Below are positions 35,745 to 47,210 of a stretch of 64,000 bases of DNA, in pieces. The stretch lies in contig NC_134122.1 in NCBI RefSeq assembly GCF_040939455.1, forward strand, positions 33,274,001 to 33,338,000, given 5' to 3'. Each line of letters begins with the position of its first letter. Within the stretch, counting starts at the first letter, position 1. The notes under the pieces were generated by a model. It did no database searches. It saw only the letters and a list, made by a program, of their open reading frames with translations, and had not been told where the DNA came from. The position numbers and the translations under genes were made by a program. The DNA comes from Microcebus murinus. Lineage: Eukaryota; Chordata; Mammalia; Primates; Cheirogaleidae.

Positions 35745-37630
35745 AAGAGCTATAAAGTGAGAGGAACAGTTAGGAAGGAATGTGATTGGGCAGGAAGGGT
35801 GAGGAATGGCCACTGAATGAGTAGGGGAGTCTGGACAAAACTCCCATCCAGACACCAAGAGGATAGATAACCCTACAAGGTCAATGATGACAGATGACCA
35901 TTGGTGGATGCCAAAGATCCCAGCAGGCAGGCAGCAGGGTCCACGGTTTGGGCTATTAGCAAAGGAGTCAACCAGTCTCGTGGTTCAATTTAGCAAGCTC
36001 TCATCCTAAGCACAGGAGAAAAACATTTATTGAGCAATGACTCTCAGATGGTTGCCACCACATTTGATTGCTGTAACAACTCGGATGTACGAACCCTGGG
36101 ACAGAGGCTTAGAAAGTGACGTGTCTCAGCTCACATCACTGGGAATCAGCAAAGCCAGAGCCATGGCTCACTCAACACACTATTGGGGACAGCCCGTCTC
36201 CATTAAACTCAGTGGCCGCCCAGAGCACACAGGGCTACCTAACCCCTCTGCTGGCTTACACTGTTCTTGGAGTGTCCCTGTGCTGACCACTTTGACCATA
36301 AACCACAGTCCCAGAGCCTGGCACAGAAGGCAGATGAGTGTGCCCCACTGGGTAATTCGCACTCATGAGCGGGATGGCCATATCTCTAGCGGGAGGGACT
36401 GTTCACTCCAGAAGGTGACCTATGGCTGGAGTGAGGAGCGGGTTTGCCCAGGATCAAAGGTGCCAATCCTGAGGACAAGACAGAGGCCAAGTCATCAAAT
36501 GGGAAGGAGTGAGCCAGGAACACGCCAGGCCTGCATCACAGAAGACAGATCGTGAATCAGTGGCTTGGAATGGAGTTGGCCCATCACGTCCATGAGGGCC
36601 CTCTACTGAGCTTCAGCCTGTGCTGTGGGTAGGAAGGAAAGAGCTCAGTATAACAGCAGAAATGCTCTCTGGGGTGCTCTGGATACTGGGATTATAGACA
36701 ACACAATTGAGCCTCACTTGAATTCTTACCCCTTTGGATTGCCAAGATTCACTCCGGTATCTTTTTTTCTCCAATAATACCAGTACACTTAATCTGATTC
36801 AAATAATTCCAAGGCTTTGTTCGAATATTCCTTTTTAATTCACTCCGAGACCCTTTCGTGGGGGTCATACACTTTGAGGCAGCTCCAAAGATCTGGAACA
36901 TTGAGTCGTTAAAAGCTTCCTCCCAGCCACCTGTCTCCACACTCTCAGAGGCTTTCTGCCTCTGTCTCACCTGAGATACAGGTAGATGCCCCTTGTTAAA
37001 TGGTCCAGGTTAATTAGCAGTTCACTTTGTAACCTCTTTGCCAATTAGGAAAGGATCTTCATTCCGGTTCCTTTTGACTTCCCCACTTCCGTTCTCTCTT
37101 TTGGGATAAAAGGAAGATTAAGGTCTAACAACGTTTTAGTGCCAGTGAGAATGAGAAAGCCCTTTGATTCATTTTTCTAAAGATAAGAAAGTAACATTAC
37201 TCTCAAACAAAGGAATAGAAAGGTTTTCCAGAAGCAGCAGCTGGAAAGGTGACAACTAAATTGGAAAACGTGGTGTCAACAGCAACCCTGCTTCACAACC
37301 TAACTTCCTTACTAGCTGCCTTTGAAGCCAGACCCTCTGAGAGCGTTTGTTTCTTTACAAGAACAGAATGTTTGAAAACCAAAATCAAACAAGGATTTTG
37401 ACCACATGGTTAAACAAAGTTTGTGATATTGGAATACAGAGCTTGGTTTAAAATAAGAAGAGAGCAACTGCCTCCATAAATGTTGCTGGGGAATTAGAAA
37501 TTTCTGTTAATAAAAATGTTTCATTTTTAAAGAGTGGACACAGGCAATAAACCAAAGATAAATTTTCAGATAACATGCCTCTTTTTTAAATGCACTTACC
37601 ATTCCAACCATACGTAACTTAATTTAATCA
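35745..37630. other. No gene seen; includes an unrecognised 172-codon frame
   Basis: The plus-strand frame 36037-36555 starts in a faint MIR-like context and has no recognisable motif or composition bias. By a rough estimate, about one or two frames of this length are expected by chance in 64 kb, so I do not annotate it as a gene. The remainder is unassigned. Confidence 0.45.
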
Positions 37631-37639
37631 CATGTTGGC

Positions 37640-38148
37640 GTTTCAAAAGGCACTTCAGAATGTAGCATGGCTCAAGCTCTTTACTCTGAATTACAGTAAT
37701 TCCACCATAGACTTTGCCTTTCCTCTGAGTTAGAATTCTAATGCTACCACAGACTGTCTCCCTGGCCTGTGCCATCACCTTCCTGTAGTCCTTCTTCAAC
37801 TCAGCAGCCAGAGCGGTCCTTGTGAAATGTGACAGTTTCCAAGATTCTGTGCTTAAAGTTCTCTGAAGGTTTGATTTATCAGTCAAAGCAAAATCACAAG
37901 TTCTGACTTCCCAGCCACCCCAGTCTATCCTAGCCTCCTTATTTCTGACCTCATCTCCTACAACTCACTCTCACTATCTGTCTCTCCACACACATACCTG
38001 CCACCTCCCTCTCCCCACCTTGCAATTCCTGCAACAAAACCATCACCCACTCTGCTTGCATTCACTAGTCCCTCTGCAGAAAATGCTCTTCCCCACTTTG
38101 TTCCTTCATCTCTCTTAGACCTACACACAAATATTCTCTTATCAGTGA
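37640..38148 (+). repeat. L2 LINE, first part of a split copy
   Basis: Degraded L2 3' coding region: 'aactcagcagccagagcggt', 'cttgtgaaatgtgacagttt', 'tgacctcatctcctacaact' and 'tctgcagaaaatgctcttcc'. Interrupted at 38149 by a solo LTR; it resumes at 38746 and reaches the L2 terminus at about 39030. Confidence 0.75.
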
Positions 38149-38745
38149 TGTTAGGTCTGGTTGAGAGTAAACTGGTGGCAAGGAGGTGGCTAAGGGCAGA
38201 GAGCAGGAACCGAATTGTAGCTAGGAACCAAATTGTGGCTAGAAAGAGTTCCCTGGTGAGAACATCCATAGTAAAAAGTCCCTAGTAACCTTTAACTGAT
38301 CTAGAGCTCATTATCATCTAATTAGCATGGCATGGGTGAAGTCTCATGAAGGATTCTGGGAAAGATGTATGCTTAGAAAGGGGAACTGTTACATAACCAA
38401 CCTGTTATATAACCTGTTATTAATACATAACCCTCAAAGGCAGGAACAGCAACCAATACTGCCAGGGGAAAGGCGGGACAAACTAGAGAGCATATAAAAG
38501 GCAGAATACACTCAGATTTTGACATCTTTCTCCACTTGTGGGGACTATCCTGTTCCGCTCTCTTTGGAACGTATTTTTACTTTTGTGTAGCTTTCTTCTT
38601 TACTTTCATTCTTTCTTTTATGTGATAAACTGTTTGTATAAAATTGCTCTGTCTGTGATCACTCTGTCATCGGCTCGACTTGGCACCAGTACTCATTTAG
38701 GACACTGGGAACCAGGGACCAGGGAACATCCACACAGTTCTAGCA
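38149..38745 (+). mobile_element. Solo LTR of an endogenous retrovirus, 597 bp
   Basis: Begins TGTTAG and ends CTAGCA, so the termini are short inverted repeats with canonical TG...CA ends. It is flanked by the 4-bp direct repeat GTGA (38145-38148 and 38746-38749). Removing it restores the L2 alignment ('cagtga' joined to 'tgtcttctctaacc'), which fixes both edges. Promoter-like parts are in sense order: CCAAT at about 38453, TATA box 'atataaaa' at 38492-38499, then a T-rich region and GATAAA near 38624. A 4-bp duplication fits gammaretrovirus-like (ERV1) integrases. No viral genes remain. Confidence 0.85.
38485..38505 (+). promoter_or_regulatory. LTR core promoter (TATA box)
   Basis: ATATAAAA at 38492-38499, about 35-40 bp downstream of a CCAAT motif at 38453-38457, within the solo LTR. 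It is the expected U3 promoter; whether it is active is unknown. Confidence 0.5.
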
Positions 38746-39035
38746 GTGATGTCTTCTCTAACCTCTATAACATCAAACTCCTCCCTGCAGCGCGAGCACA
38801 CACACACACACACACAAGCACGCATGTTCCTTTTCGCCTTCATTATGATTTCTTTCCTCCTTACACTTACCTAACATTATATTCTTTTATTGTTTATTTA
38901 TTCCATAAATTCCCCCCATGAAGGCAGAGACTTTGTGTCTGTTCTTTCATTGGTGAAACCCCAGCACCTAGGGCACTGCCTGGAACATGCTTGGTGCTAC
39001 TGAATGTTTGCTGAATCATGAATGGGTATTCCTGG
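38746..39035 (+). repeat. L2 LINE, second part including 3' terminus
   Basis: Continues the split L2: 'tcttctctaacctctataac', 'cccatgaaggcagagacttt', 'agcacctagggcactgcctg' and 'tgaatgtttgctgaatcatg', the conserved L2 3' end. A (CA)n run lies at 38797-38815. Confidence 0.85.
38797..38815 (+). repeat. (CA)n microsatellite
   Basis: About nine CA units inside the second L2 part. Confidence 0.9.
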
Positions 39036-39039
39036 CACA

Positions 39040-39540
39040 AAAGAGTTGTTCAAAAAATTCAAGTTCTGGCTTACTGGTCCAGGCTGACTCATCCAGGGTC
39101 TGGAAATAGTCTGGCTCAGGAGACAGGATAGACAATTCTAGTCACTGAGTAACCAACCACTAACTGCTGCATAAACTTCAGAGTCCATTCTAGCTCCTGC
39201 TGTAAATGTGGGCCACTTTATGTTTTGATTGTTTTACTCATCACTCCTCCTTAAGATAATGAGTTTTCTGGTGGTGGAGTTATATTATTCATATATGACA
39301 TATGTTTGATAAATAGTTACTATGTATCAAGCACTAGGCCAGATACTCAGAATATAGAAACAATATGTTGATCCTAGCTACTGCATGTGTTTGGGCAGGC
39401 TGAGCCACTCACACAAACTTGTGCAGTGCACAACTTGCACAATGCTACTTAACAGCCTGTAATAATGATCAATCAATTGCCTCCAATTGATTATACTTTC
39501 CAATATCTCTCATGTCCTTTTGCTGCACTGCTGCTCATCT
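39040..39540. other. No gene seen; unassigned sequence
   Basis: A weak antisense MIR/L2-like trace ('agttactatgtatcaagcac') lies at about 39310-39350. Otherwise unassigned. Confidence 0.4.
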
Positions 39541-39545
39541 AGTTA

Positions 39546-40141
39546 CAAGGTCTGTCTGGAAAGTATCCAGCCATTGTTAAAATAACCAGAACAGTTTGCA
39601 GGACATCAATGTAACCTGACAGCCAAGGAAAGTGGACTGTAATGCATGTGCATGAACAATGATGACTCCACTGTACTAGTCAGTGGGTGCTAGATGCCAT
39701 TGAGTGAACATGCGTACAGTGTGGCTGTTGCATGCAAAGTGACTAAGTGAGTAGAGCAATGAATCTGCATCAGATTTTGTGTTAAGCTTGAACATCCCTC
39801 TGCGGAAAATATTCCGATGATTCAGAGGGCTTTCTGGAACGATGCAACGAGTGCAGCACAAATAAGAGTGTGGTACGAACACTTCAAAGAATGTTGAGAA
39901 TCTGTTGAAAATGATCCACATTCTGGAAAGCCTGCAACAAGCAGAACGCCTGAGAATGGTGGACATGTACAGGTTAGGTTAAGAGACACTGGGAGAACTG
40001 TGTGAGGTCCCCAGGTGCCTGGTTTGAAGGAGACTGAAGAGTCATTGTCCTAGGTACAATGTTTCTTGTATCTTGTGTCTTTTTCAATAAATGTCTCTAT
40101 TTTCCATATTACATGGCTGGATACTTTCCAGACAGACCTCG
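39546..40141 (+). mobile_element. Mariner-family DNA transposon, internally deleted, 596 bp
   Basis: Ends are 29-bp inverted repeats that differ at one base: 39546-39574, starting CAAGGTCTGTCTGG, and 40113-40141, the complement starting CGAGGTCTGTCTGG. TA lies directly outside each end (39544-39545, 40142-40143), the standard mariner target duplication. Full-length mariners are about 1.3 kb; here the middle of the transposase is gone and the 5' and 3' coding ends are joined near 39970-40010. The ends do not match Hsmar1/MADE1 (TTAGGTTGGTGC...), so this is a different family. Confidence 0.92.
39754..40090 (+). pseudogene. Mariner transposase remnant (N-terminal HTH part joined to C-terminus)
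   Basis: In frame from 39754 the sequence reads like the first about 75 residues of a mariner transposase DNA-binding region: IRFCVKL, then QIRVWYEHFKE, then ESVENDPHSGKPATS. In-frame stops lie at 39760-39762 and 39895-39897. Near the 3' end, WFEGD followed by a stop (about 40020-40037) matches the usual mariner C-terminus. The catalytic DD34D region is absent, so it could only have been mobilised by another copy. Confidence 0.85.
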
Positions 40142-40149
40142 TATGTCTA

Positions 40150-41465
40150 ATCAGTCTGACTAAATCATCTGCCTGGATTATCACTTTCCACTCCTGCGAC
40201 AGCCAGGAGACGTGCCTTGAGGACCTTCCACTGCTCAGTTGCGCTCCCCATCAGTGACAGAGTGTGGCAGTGATAGGTAGGCCGGTTCCTGAGAGGCACA
40301 CACTCCTCCGATGGCCAACTGTGGCTGCAGGACTCCCGACAGCTTTGCCAAACCTTCCTTAGACTACAGGGCAGTCTAGGACATTGCCAACCTCCAAATT
40401 ACTGCAGTTCCCAGAAGGGCCGTGCTCCCCTAAGCTGCTTTATTTTTAGCACAGTTTCCCTTCTGCCTGGAAAGCCACCCTGTCCCAATCTTCTGACCCC
40501 CCCTGCACACACACAAGCACGCACGTGCACACACACCCTGCCTTTCCTGCAGTCGAGACCCAGCCCAGCAGGGTTTGCATGGAGGAGCTCTCCACACACC
40601 TCTCAGTCTGACTTAGGTTCTCGCACCTGGAAATCCTCCTTTCCAGAACTCTCCTCAGTACAGCATGTGGAGGCTTCCTCTTCCCTCTTCACTTCCAGAC
40701 GATCTCTGCAAAGGCAGCAACTGTGACGGGGATTCTAATGGACTATTTGTCACCCCCCTTCCCTAGGGGCTTCTCCACCATCCCGATCCACAGGGTGACT
40801 TTCCTGGGCCCTGGGACAGCTGCATAATTCAATACGACCAGGCTTCCTTCGCCGCAGTTGAGTGAACCCATTGGGCCAGTTAGATGTTCCTCTCCAGGAA
40901 TTTGGATTTGGAAGAAGAGAAAGTCAGACTGTCTTTGGGCAGCTGGATCTGCAATGTCATCTCCCACCATTCTGTGAACAACAGAGAAGAACAAAGTGGC
41001 CGGAAAGAAGCAGAGAGGAAAGGGTGTTTCTAATACCTCACGACTCCCATCTTCCCCCTTGCTATAGTGAGACACCCCAATATCCTTATAAGAAATTTCT
41101 ATTTTCTGTTAAGCTAGCTAGAAAAAGACAGGCCATCTTATTCTTGTCTGCATCCAAAGTGCTTGGCATAATACTTACTGGGCAGGGAGATACCATGATC
41201 ACAAAGTGCCTGCCCTGCAGATAATATTTGGAAATGAATGAATGAATGAGTGAGCAGGAAGTTCATGGAGGAGGACAATGATGTAATGCCCTCATTGACA
41301 GACCAGGACAAATGTCTCTTTAGCTCAGAGACATTTGAAGACAGCTTTCTGTGACAAGACAGGAACACTGGTATTAAGATACCCAGAGAGACTTCTGGTA
41401 CCTGTGATAATAACAACAATCCACGCATGTACGAGAGGAAAATTGCCAGGTAAACCCTAATCAGG
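40150..41465. other. No gene seen; weak L2/MIR-like tail near 41.15-41.26 kb
   Basis: Overlapping frames 40743-41075 (minus) and 40862-41224 (plus) have no recognised domain. The stretch 'aagtgcttggcataatactt' to 'gaatgaatgaatgagtga' (41158-41255) looks like a MIR or L2 3' tail. A CA-rich stretch lies at 40504-40537. Confidence 0.4.
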
Positions 41466-41470
41466 AAACA

Positions 41471-41566
41471 CAGATGGTCCCTGACTTGTGAGGGTTCAAC
41501 TTACGATTTTTCAACTGTACGACGGGTTTATCAGGACGTAGCCCATCGTAAGTTGAGGAGCGTCTG
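41471..41566 (+). mobile_element. Tigger-like miniature transposon, 96 bp
   Basis: The left end CAGATGGTCCCTGACTTGTG and the complement of the right end (CAGACGCTCCTCAACTTACG) are degraded inverted repeats, and the core has 'ttcaacttacgatttttcaa' and 'gggtttatcaggacgtagcc', typical of Tigger-group (TcMar) non-autonomous elements. TA follows the right end (41567-41568); the left TA is mutated to CA. Large internal deletion. Confidence 0.75.
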
Positions 41567-41569
41567 TAT

Positions 41570-42985
41570 TCGTCACCAAGCAAGCCTGGGTGTCCTTGAA
41601 GCCAGCCACACCATTGGCTAACAGGTGCTTGGACCACTGCCCTGTGTCAGTGAGCCCTGGCCGACTGTGCAGGGCCTCACAAAGAAGTCTGTCCTGAGTC
41701 TCTAGTGGTGCATCACACTTGTTCCTGTGCCCACACCTTCAAATTCAGTGACCTGGTCCTTTTGGGAACAGGTGCCTTAGCAGCCTAGAGTGGACTGACC
41801 CTGAGGTTGGGAGGTCTCCTCCTAGCCCTCCAGTGCGCCTCCTGGTGGCACCTCAGTCCCATGACGTGATGCACGCCCGATATGAGGTCCTACTTGCAAA
41901 GCGCTTGCCCCAAACCTGGCTCCTAACAGGTGCTGGGTAGAGTACCTAGCCTGTCTCAGCCTCAGTTTCCTTTCAGTAGACTGAATTAAATTGAACCAGA
42001 TGCTTTCCAAGGTTTTTTCCAATTCTAAATGTTTATGATTTTTATCAGCCATAGCACCGTTTAGGGGCATAGCTTTGGGGCATTCTCAGTGTCACCCAAT
42101 CAAGCCTGTGCCCAAATCAAAACCTGCCATGGAAACAAGCATCCCATGAGGACTCAAGGAGAAACATCGAGGATGGTGACAGGGCTGGAAATGTTCTTTT
42201 GTGAAGCTAACAGTCATTAGCTGGTCTCTGAGGGTCCCCTGAGTACGTGTGCTGCTAATTATGAGCAACGCAGTGAGAGGCGTCCTGGTCCCCAGAGCTC
42301 CTTCTTCATAATTCCTCGTGACTCCTCCTTCTTTGTGGTTGCTGTTGCATCCCATTAGTGCAGGCCACTCTCCTTATCTCTGACTGATGGAAATAAAGTA
42401 GGACAAAGGCAGCTGCAGGAGCCAGCAAGCCTGGGTCCCCAGGCAATGCCTCAAGTGCCTTCCCTGAAACATGAGCCGTCATCACTGGAAATCTCCCAGC
42501 AGAATCCAGACACTCACTTGGTGCCCTGAACTTGACCCCCCCTTCATCCCCTTAGTATTTGCAAAGGGCCTCCGTGTGCGCCAGGCATGTATAACTAGCC
42601 ACCAAACTACCAACAAGCAATTAATGCAACATAATAAATGCTTTCATACATATGTCCGCAAAATGTGTCAAAAGCACTTGGCTCTACTTGAGAAGGTCAC
42701 AGCGGTGGAAATTTCTGGTCAGGGCCAAGCAGCCCATCTGAGCACCTGACAAAGGCCAGCCCGTGTCTAACTCAATTTTTCCAGCCTATATCTCAGCTTC
42801 CTTTCTCCCTGCAGCCCCTGGAAAGTGAGGTCCCAGCATGCCTAGCACCTGAACCCAAATAGGTAATAAGAGTGCATTGTTTATTCTCCATTTCCCCATG
42901 TAAGTCCACTCTCCATCTTCCTCCCTGCCCCCACCCCCGGTTCCAAGGGGACCGGCCACTTGATCCTGTCTTGGCTTCTGCTTCC
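41570..42985. other. No gene seen; possible MIR trace near 41.94 kb
   Basis: 'ctgtctcagcctcagtttcc' at about 41950-41970 suggests a short MIR core. The frames 42092-42355 (minus) and 42471-42749 (plus) are unrecognised. Confidence 0.4.
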
Positions 42986-43329
42986 TGGAGTACTTGTACC
43001 AACACACCTTCTTTCTCAACTCCCAGATCTGGTCACTTTCCTACAATATGTCCCACAAATAAAGTGATCTCCCAACAAGAAAATCAGATCCTGCTTCTCC
43101 CCTCCTCAACAATCTTTGCTGCATATCCATCGCTCAGTAGATAAAATCTGCCCTGCTCAGGGTGCTGCGCACAGATCCACCTCCCTGCTCTTCATCAGTG
43201 GGGCCCCTTGCTCCTTTTGAGTCTGGGCCAAAGGAAGCAGCAGCAGGAGACAAGGAGAGGGCAGGAGGAGGGACAGGTCAGAGTACTTACCACCCCGGCC
43301 CCTGCCCGCCAGCTCCCTTCCCCCTGGGC

Positions 43330-43590
43330 TGTGTTCAGCCATGCTGCCTTCCTCCTCCCCGCAGGGCCACACTCCTACGGGGTGGCCCCTCCTACTGCAT
43401 CAGCTCTTATAGAGTTGTCCAGAACCCTCTCCTTCCCTTGAGCCCTCAGGCCCAGGACAAGCCCAGGACACCTGACTGCCTCCCCTTGGTCCCTTCCCCA
43501 GCGCACAGCCCAGTGAATAGCGCTGCTCCTCCTCCAGCCTCTGCTTTGGAGGGCACCATCTGCTTCCTGCCGGGACCCTGACTGAGACAG
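43330..43590 (+). repeat. Probable old LTR-like repeat
   Basis: 'cagggccacactcctacggg', 'gcatcagctcttatagagtt' and the terminal 'atctgcttcctgccgggacc', 'ctgactgagaca' resemble the end of a common old mammalian repeat, possibly an LTR. The 139-codon plus frame 43162-43581 and the overlapping frames in two other phases run through it and are not taken as genes. Confidence 0.4.
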
Positions 43591-43884
43591 ATGTTTACAT
43601 AAATACTTTGAGACTAAAGGATTTAGATCAATCCCAGCATTATTTCCCTAGTGAACACACTATTTTCTAGAGGGTCTCATCTGTAAACTTAAGAAAGAAT
43701 TTTATAAGTGAATATCTAAGAAATCCTCTTTCAGTATCTTTTTCCCTCCAGGAGGCTTTCAGAAAGCCCCTGGAATTCTTTCAAAATCCCTTGGAATTCG
43801 ATCCTCCTGGATTTCTGGTTTGGAATCACAGCTCAACACTACTTAGTAATTGCAAAATCTCCAAAGAACAAGGAAGGAATGTCT

Positions 43885-44215
43885 CACCCAGACATCCAGT
43901 GCTCGTTACTACAATTTCGTCCTGACCTGCTTCTCCCTCCTCACTCTCTCCTCCCAATCTGCATCTCTATAATCACAGCCAACAGAGTACTGCCTGGGCC
44001 TGGGTTCATTCTGGTTCCTTTGACTGGCATGTCCTGTCCCCTCCAAACACATCCATCTCCCACTTCTCCCATTATTGAAGTCCTAGTCATTCTCCAAGAC
44101 CCAGCTCACACCCCCGCTCCTCTCCCAGTCTTGTCTCATAATCCACTCCTCCTCTCTTTCAATCCATCTCCTCTTCTCTCCCTTCTCTGAGTTCTTGCCT
44201 AATCCCCTGTCTCAG
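43885..44215 (+). repeat. L2 LINE 3' region fragment
   Basis: Pyrimidine-rich L2 layout: 'tggttcctttgactggcatg', 'cattctccaagacccagctc' and 'ctcttctctcccttctctga'. The 103-codon plus frame here follows the L2 coding frame and has no stop by composition. Confidence 0.55.
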
Positions 44216-44268
44216 AGTATTTTCATTTTTTAAATTAGCACAGTAAAATTGGCTCTCTGGGGGTTGTG

Positions 44269-44348
44269 GATTAAATTCTATGGATTTTAAATTCTGTGGA
44301 CTAAATTCTATGGATTAAATTCTATGTGTTAAATTCTATGGATTTTAA
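44269..44348 (+). repeat. Short tandem repeat, TTAAATTCTATGGA unit
   Basis: Five imperfect copies of TTAAATTCTATGGA with a period of 14-17 bp. It directly precedes an antisense L1 3' end and may derive from its A-rich tail region. Confidence 0.85.
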
Positions 44349-44440
44349 CACACATATAGATTCATGTAAACACTACCACAAGTGGCATACAGACATTTCC
44401 ATCAACCACAAAAACTGCCTCATGGTATGCCTCTAGGGTC
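44349..44440 (-). repeat. Old L1 3' end, antisense (part 1 of a split copy)
   Basis: 'agattcatgtaaacactacc', 'acagacatttccatcaacca' and 'caaaaactgcctcatggtat' match the reverse of an old L1 3' UTR. The copy is interrupted by an LTR-like element and resumes at about 44937. Confidence 0.7.
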
Positions 44441-44454
44441 ACATGTATTCGTAT

Positions 44455-44936
44455 GTATATACATGCTCACACATAGAGAGATTTATTGTAAGGCGTTGTC
44501 GCACATGATCATGGAGGCTAACAAGTCCTAAAATAGGCAGGGTGAGTCATCAAGCTAGAGGCCCAGGAGAGCCAAAGACTCAGTTCCTGCCCAAGTCCGA
44601 AGACCTAAGGACCAGATAATGAAGTTCTTGTCCAGTGGCCTGCATGCTCCAGACCCAGGAAGAGCGGCTGTTTCAGTTTGAGTTCAAAGTCAGGAAAAGA
44701 CCCATGTCCCGGCTCAAACAGTCAGGCAGGAGGAGGGTCAGCTTTTCTGTCCTAGTCAGACCTTTGACTGATTGGACGAGGCCCACCCATATCGTGAAGG
44801 GTAATCTGCTTTATTCAGTCTACCAATTTAAATACTAATGTCATCCCAAAATAAAAACACCCAGAATCATATTTGACCAAATATCTGGGCTGCCTGTGGC
44901 CCAGGCAGGTTGACACATAAAATTAATCATCACAGT
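44455..44936 (+). mobile_element. LTR-like element inserted in L1, about 480 bp
   Basis: Follows a widespread mammalian repeat from 'cacatagagagatttattgt', through 'atggaggctaacaagtccta', 'ttgactgattggacgaggcc', 'tttatt'-type and 'caccagaatcatatttgac'-type blocks, to the end 'gttgacacataaaattaatc' and 'atcaca'. It matches a TG...CA element; on plus it is probably antisense to transcription, because the reverse strand has AATAAATCTCTCTATG near its end. Family not named with certainty. Confidence 0.6.
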
Positions 44937-46909
44937 CATACAAATGGGAGAATATATAATGTAAACTTTGAAGACTGTCTTCTTCCCCTCAACATAATGG
45001 ATTTGAGATCCATTCAAGTTATCATGCGTCTCTGCAGTTCATCCTTTTCTTTTTTTTCAGAGTAGAATTTATTGTGTGCACTCACCAGCCTGTTTATCTA
45101 CTCACTCGTGAAGGATATCTGTGTTGTTTCCAGTTTGGCAATTATGAACAGAGCTACTATAAACATCCATGTATGGGGTTTTGGGTAAACATAAGTTTTA
45201 ATTTCTCTAGGATAATCTAGAAATGGGATTAATGGGTCATATAATTGTATATTTAATTTTATGAGGAAATTTTATAAGGAACTTCCAAAGTATGTTCCAG
45301 AGTTCCTGGGCCCTTTTGCATTTCTACCAGAAACATATGACAATATCCTGTTGCTTTACATTTGAAGTACTGGTATTTTCAGCAATTTGTCATTGTCAAT
45401 TTTTTGTCATTTTAACTGGTATGTAGTAATATCTCATCATGCCCTTAATTTGCATGTCCCTAGTGGTTAAGGATCTCAAACATCTTTTCCTATGTTAATT
45501 TGACTTCCACATATTTTCCTTGGCAAAGTGTCTGTTCAAGTCTTTTACCCATTTTCTAATTGGGCTTTCTTATTTTCCTACTGTTGAGTTTTGAGAGTCG
45601 TTTATATTAATATTTGAGAGTTCTATATATAATTCTGGATACAAATTGTTTTTCAGCTATGTATGTGACTTTCAAATATTTTCTCCTAGTCTTGTATTTT
45701 CATTCTCTTAATGGTGTTTCCACATAACAAAACTTTTAATTTTAATAAAATGAAATTTACCAAATGTTTTATAATGGATCATGCTGCGGTTTCATGACAG
45801 AAACTCTTGCCTAATCCCATGTCACGAAGATTTTTCTCCTATGATTTCTTCTAAAAATTTTACAGTTTTACATTTTGTTTTAAAGTAATGATCCTTCCTC
45901 TATGTTTTGAGTTAATTTTTGCATAAGGTGGAAAGTTTAGGTGGAGGTTCATTTCTTTACATACACATGTCTACTAGTCCTAAAATCATTTGTTGTAAAG
46001 ACTACCCTTTCTCATTGAATTGCCTATGAACAGTTGACAAAAACCAATTGACCCTATTTGTGTGAATTTATTTCAGGATTCTATTCTTTCCCACTGATTT
46101 GTGTTTCTATTCCTTCACCAATACTGCACTGTCTTGATTACTGTAGTTTTATGGCAAGTCTGTAAACTGGATAGTGTGATTCTTTCCACTTTATTCTTCT
46201 TTTTTGAAATAGTTTCAGTTAACCTGATTTTTGCCTTTCCATATAAATTTTAGAATACTATTATAAATTATACTTTTTGGTTTCCAATTGTCCATTGCTA
46301 ATAGCTGTATTGACCTTTCTAAGCTCATTTATTAGCTCCAGGAGGTTTTTTATAGATGGCTTGGGATTTTCTATGTTGAAAATCATATCACCTTTGAATA
46401 GAGACAATTTTACTTATTTATTTCCAATCTGCCTTTCTTTTATTTTTTTTTCCTAGCCTTATTGCACAAGCTGGAATTTCTAGTAGGATGTTGAATTTTG
46501 TGAAAGTGGACATGCTTGCCTTGTTCCCAGTCTTAAAGGAAAAGGGTTTAGTCTTTTACTATGAAGTATGCTATAAGCTATGGGTTTTGTAGATAACCTT
46601 TATCAGATTGAGAAAGTGTCTTTCCATTCTTAGTTTGCTGAGAATTTTTATTATGAATAGATGTTGAATTTTGTCAAATGCTTTTTCTGTATTAATTGTT
46701 ATCATGTGTCTTCTCCTTTTTAAACTATTAATGTGGTAAATTACATTGATGGATTTTGAATATTGAACTAGCTTTGCATTCCTGGAAAATATTCCACTTG
46801 ATCATCATGTGCTTTTCTTTTAATATGTTACTGGATCTGATTTGCTAATATTTTAGAAGGATTTTTATGCCTATACTCATGAAGGATAATGGCCCATAGT
46901 TTTCTCTAT
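44937..46909 (-). repeat. Old L1 (L1M-type), antisense (part 2)
   Basis: Long colinear match to antisense L1 ORF2: 'gtttccagtttggcaattat', 'tgggattaatgggtcatata', 'gtgtctgttcaagtctttta', 'catgtcacgaagatttttct', 'agttttatggcaagtctgta' and 'atgctttttctgtattaatt'. Many stops and indels. It is interrupted by an Alu at about 46922. Confidence 0.85.
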
Positions 46910-46921
46910 TATAGTGTCTTT

Positions 46922-47210
46922 CTTTTTTTTATGAGACAGGGTCTCACTCTGTCACCCCAGCTAGAGTGCAGTAGCGTCATCACAGCTCACGGCAACCTCA
47001 AACTCCTGGGCTCAAGTTATCTTCCTGCCTCAGCCTCCTGAGTAGCTGGGACTATAGGCACGCACCACCATGCCTGACAATTTTTCTACTTTTTGTAGAG
47101 ACGGGTCTCACCATTGCTCAGGCTGGTCTCAAACTCCTGACCTCAAGCAATTCTCCTGTCCCAGGCTTCCAAAGTGCTAGGATTACAGGCGTGAGCCACC
47201 ACACCCAGCC
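46922..47210 (-). mobile_element. Full dimeric Alu (AluJ-like), antisense
   Basis: Complete Alu on the minus strand: T-run, 'gagacagggtctcactctgt', right arm with 'ctcctgagtagctgggacta', linker 'tactttttgtagagacgggt' and left arm ending 'gtgagccaccacacccagcc'. It has the AluJ-like linker of all primates, not the lemur insertion seen at 27341, so it predates or lies outside the lemur subfamily. Flanked by TATAGTGTCTTT (46910-46921) and TATACTGTCTTT (47211-47222), a target duplication with one mismatch. Confidence 0.93.

Noticed and set aside
36037..36555. 172-codon plus-strand frame
   Set aside because: No domain, no codon signal, no splice context. A rough estimate gives one or two frames of this length by chance in 64 kb.
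43162..43581. 139-codon plus-strand frame, proline-rich
   Set aside because: Overlaps a probable LTR-like repeat, and open frames exist in other phases over the same GC-rich stretch.
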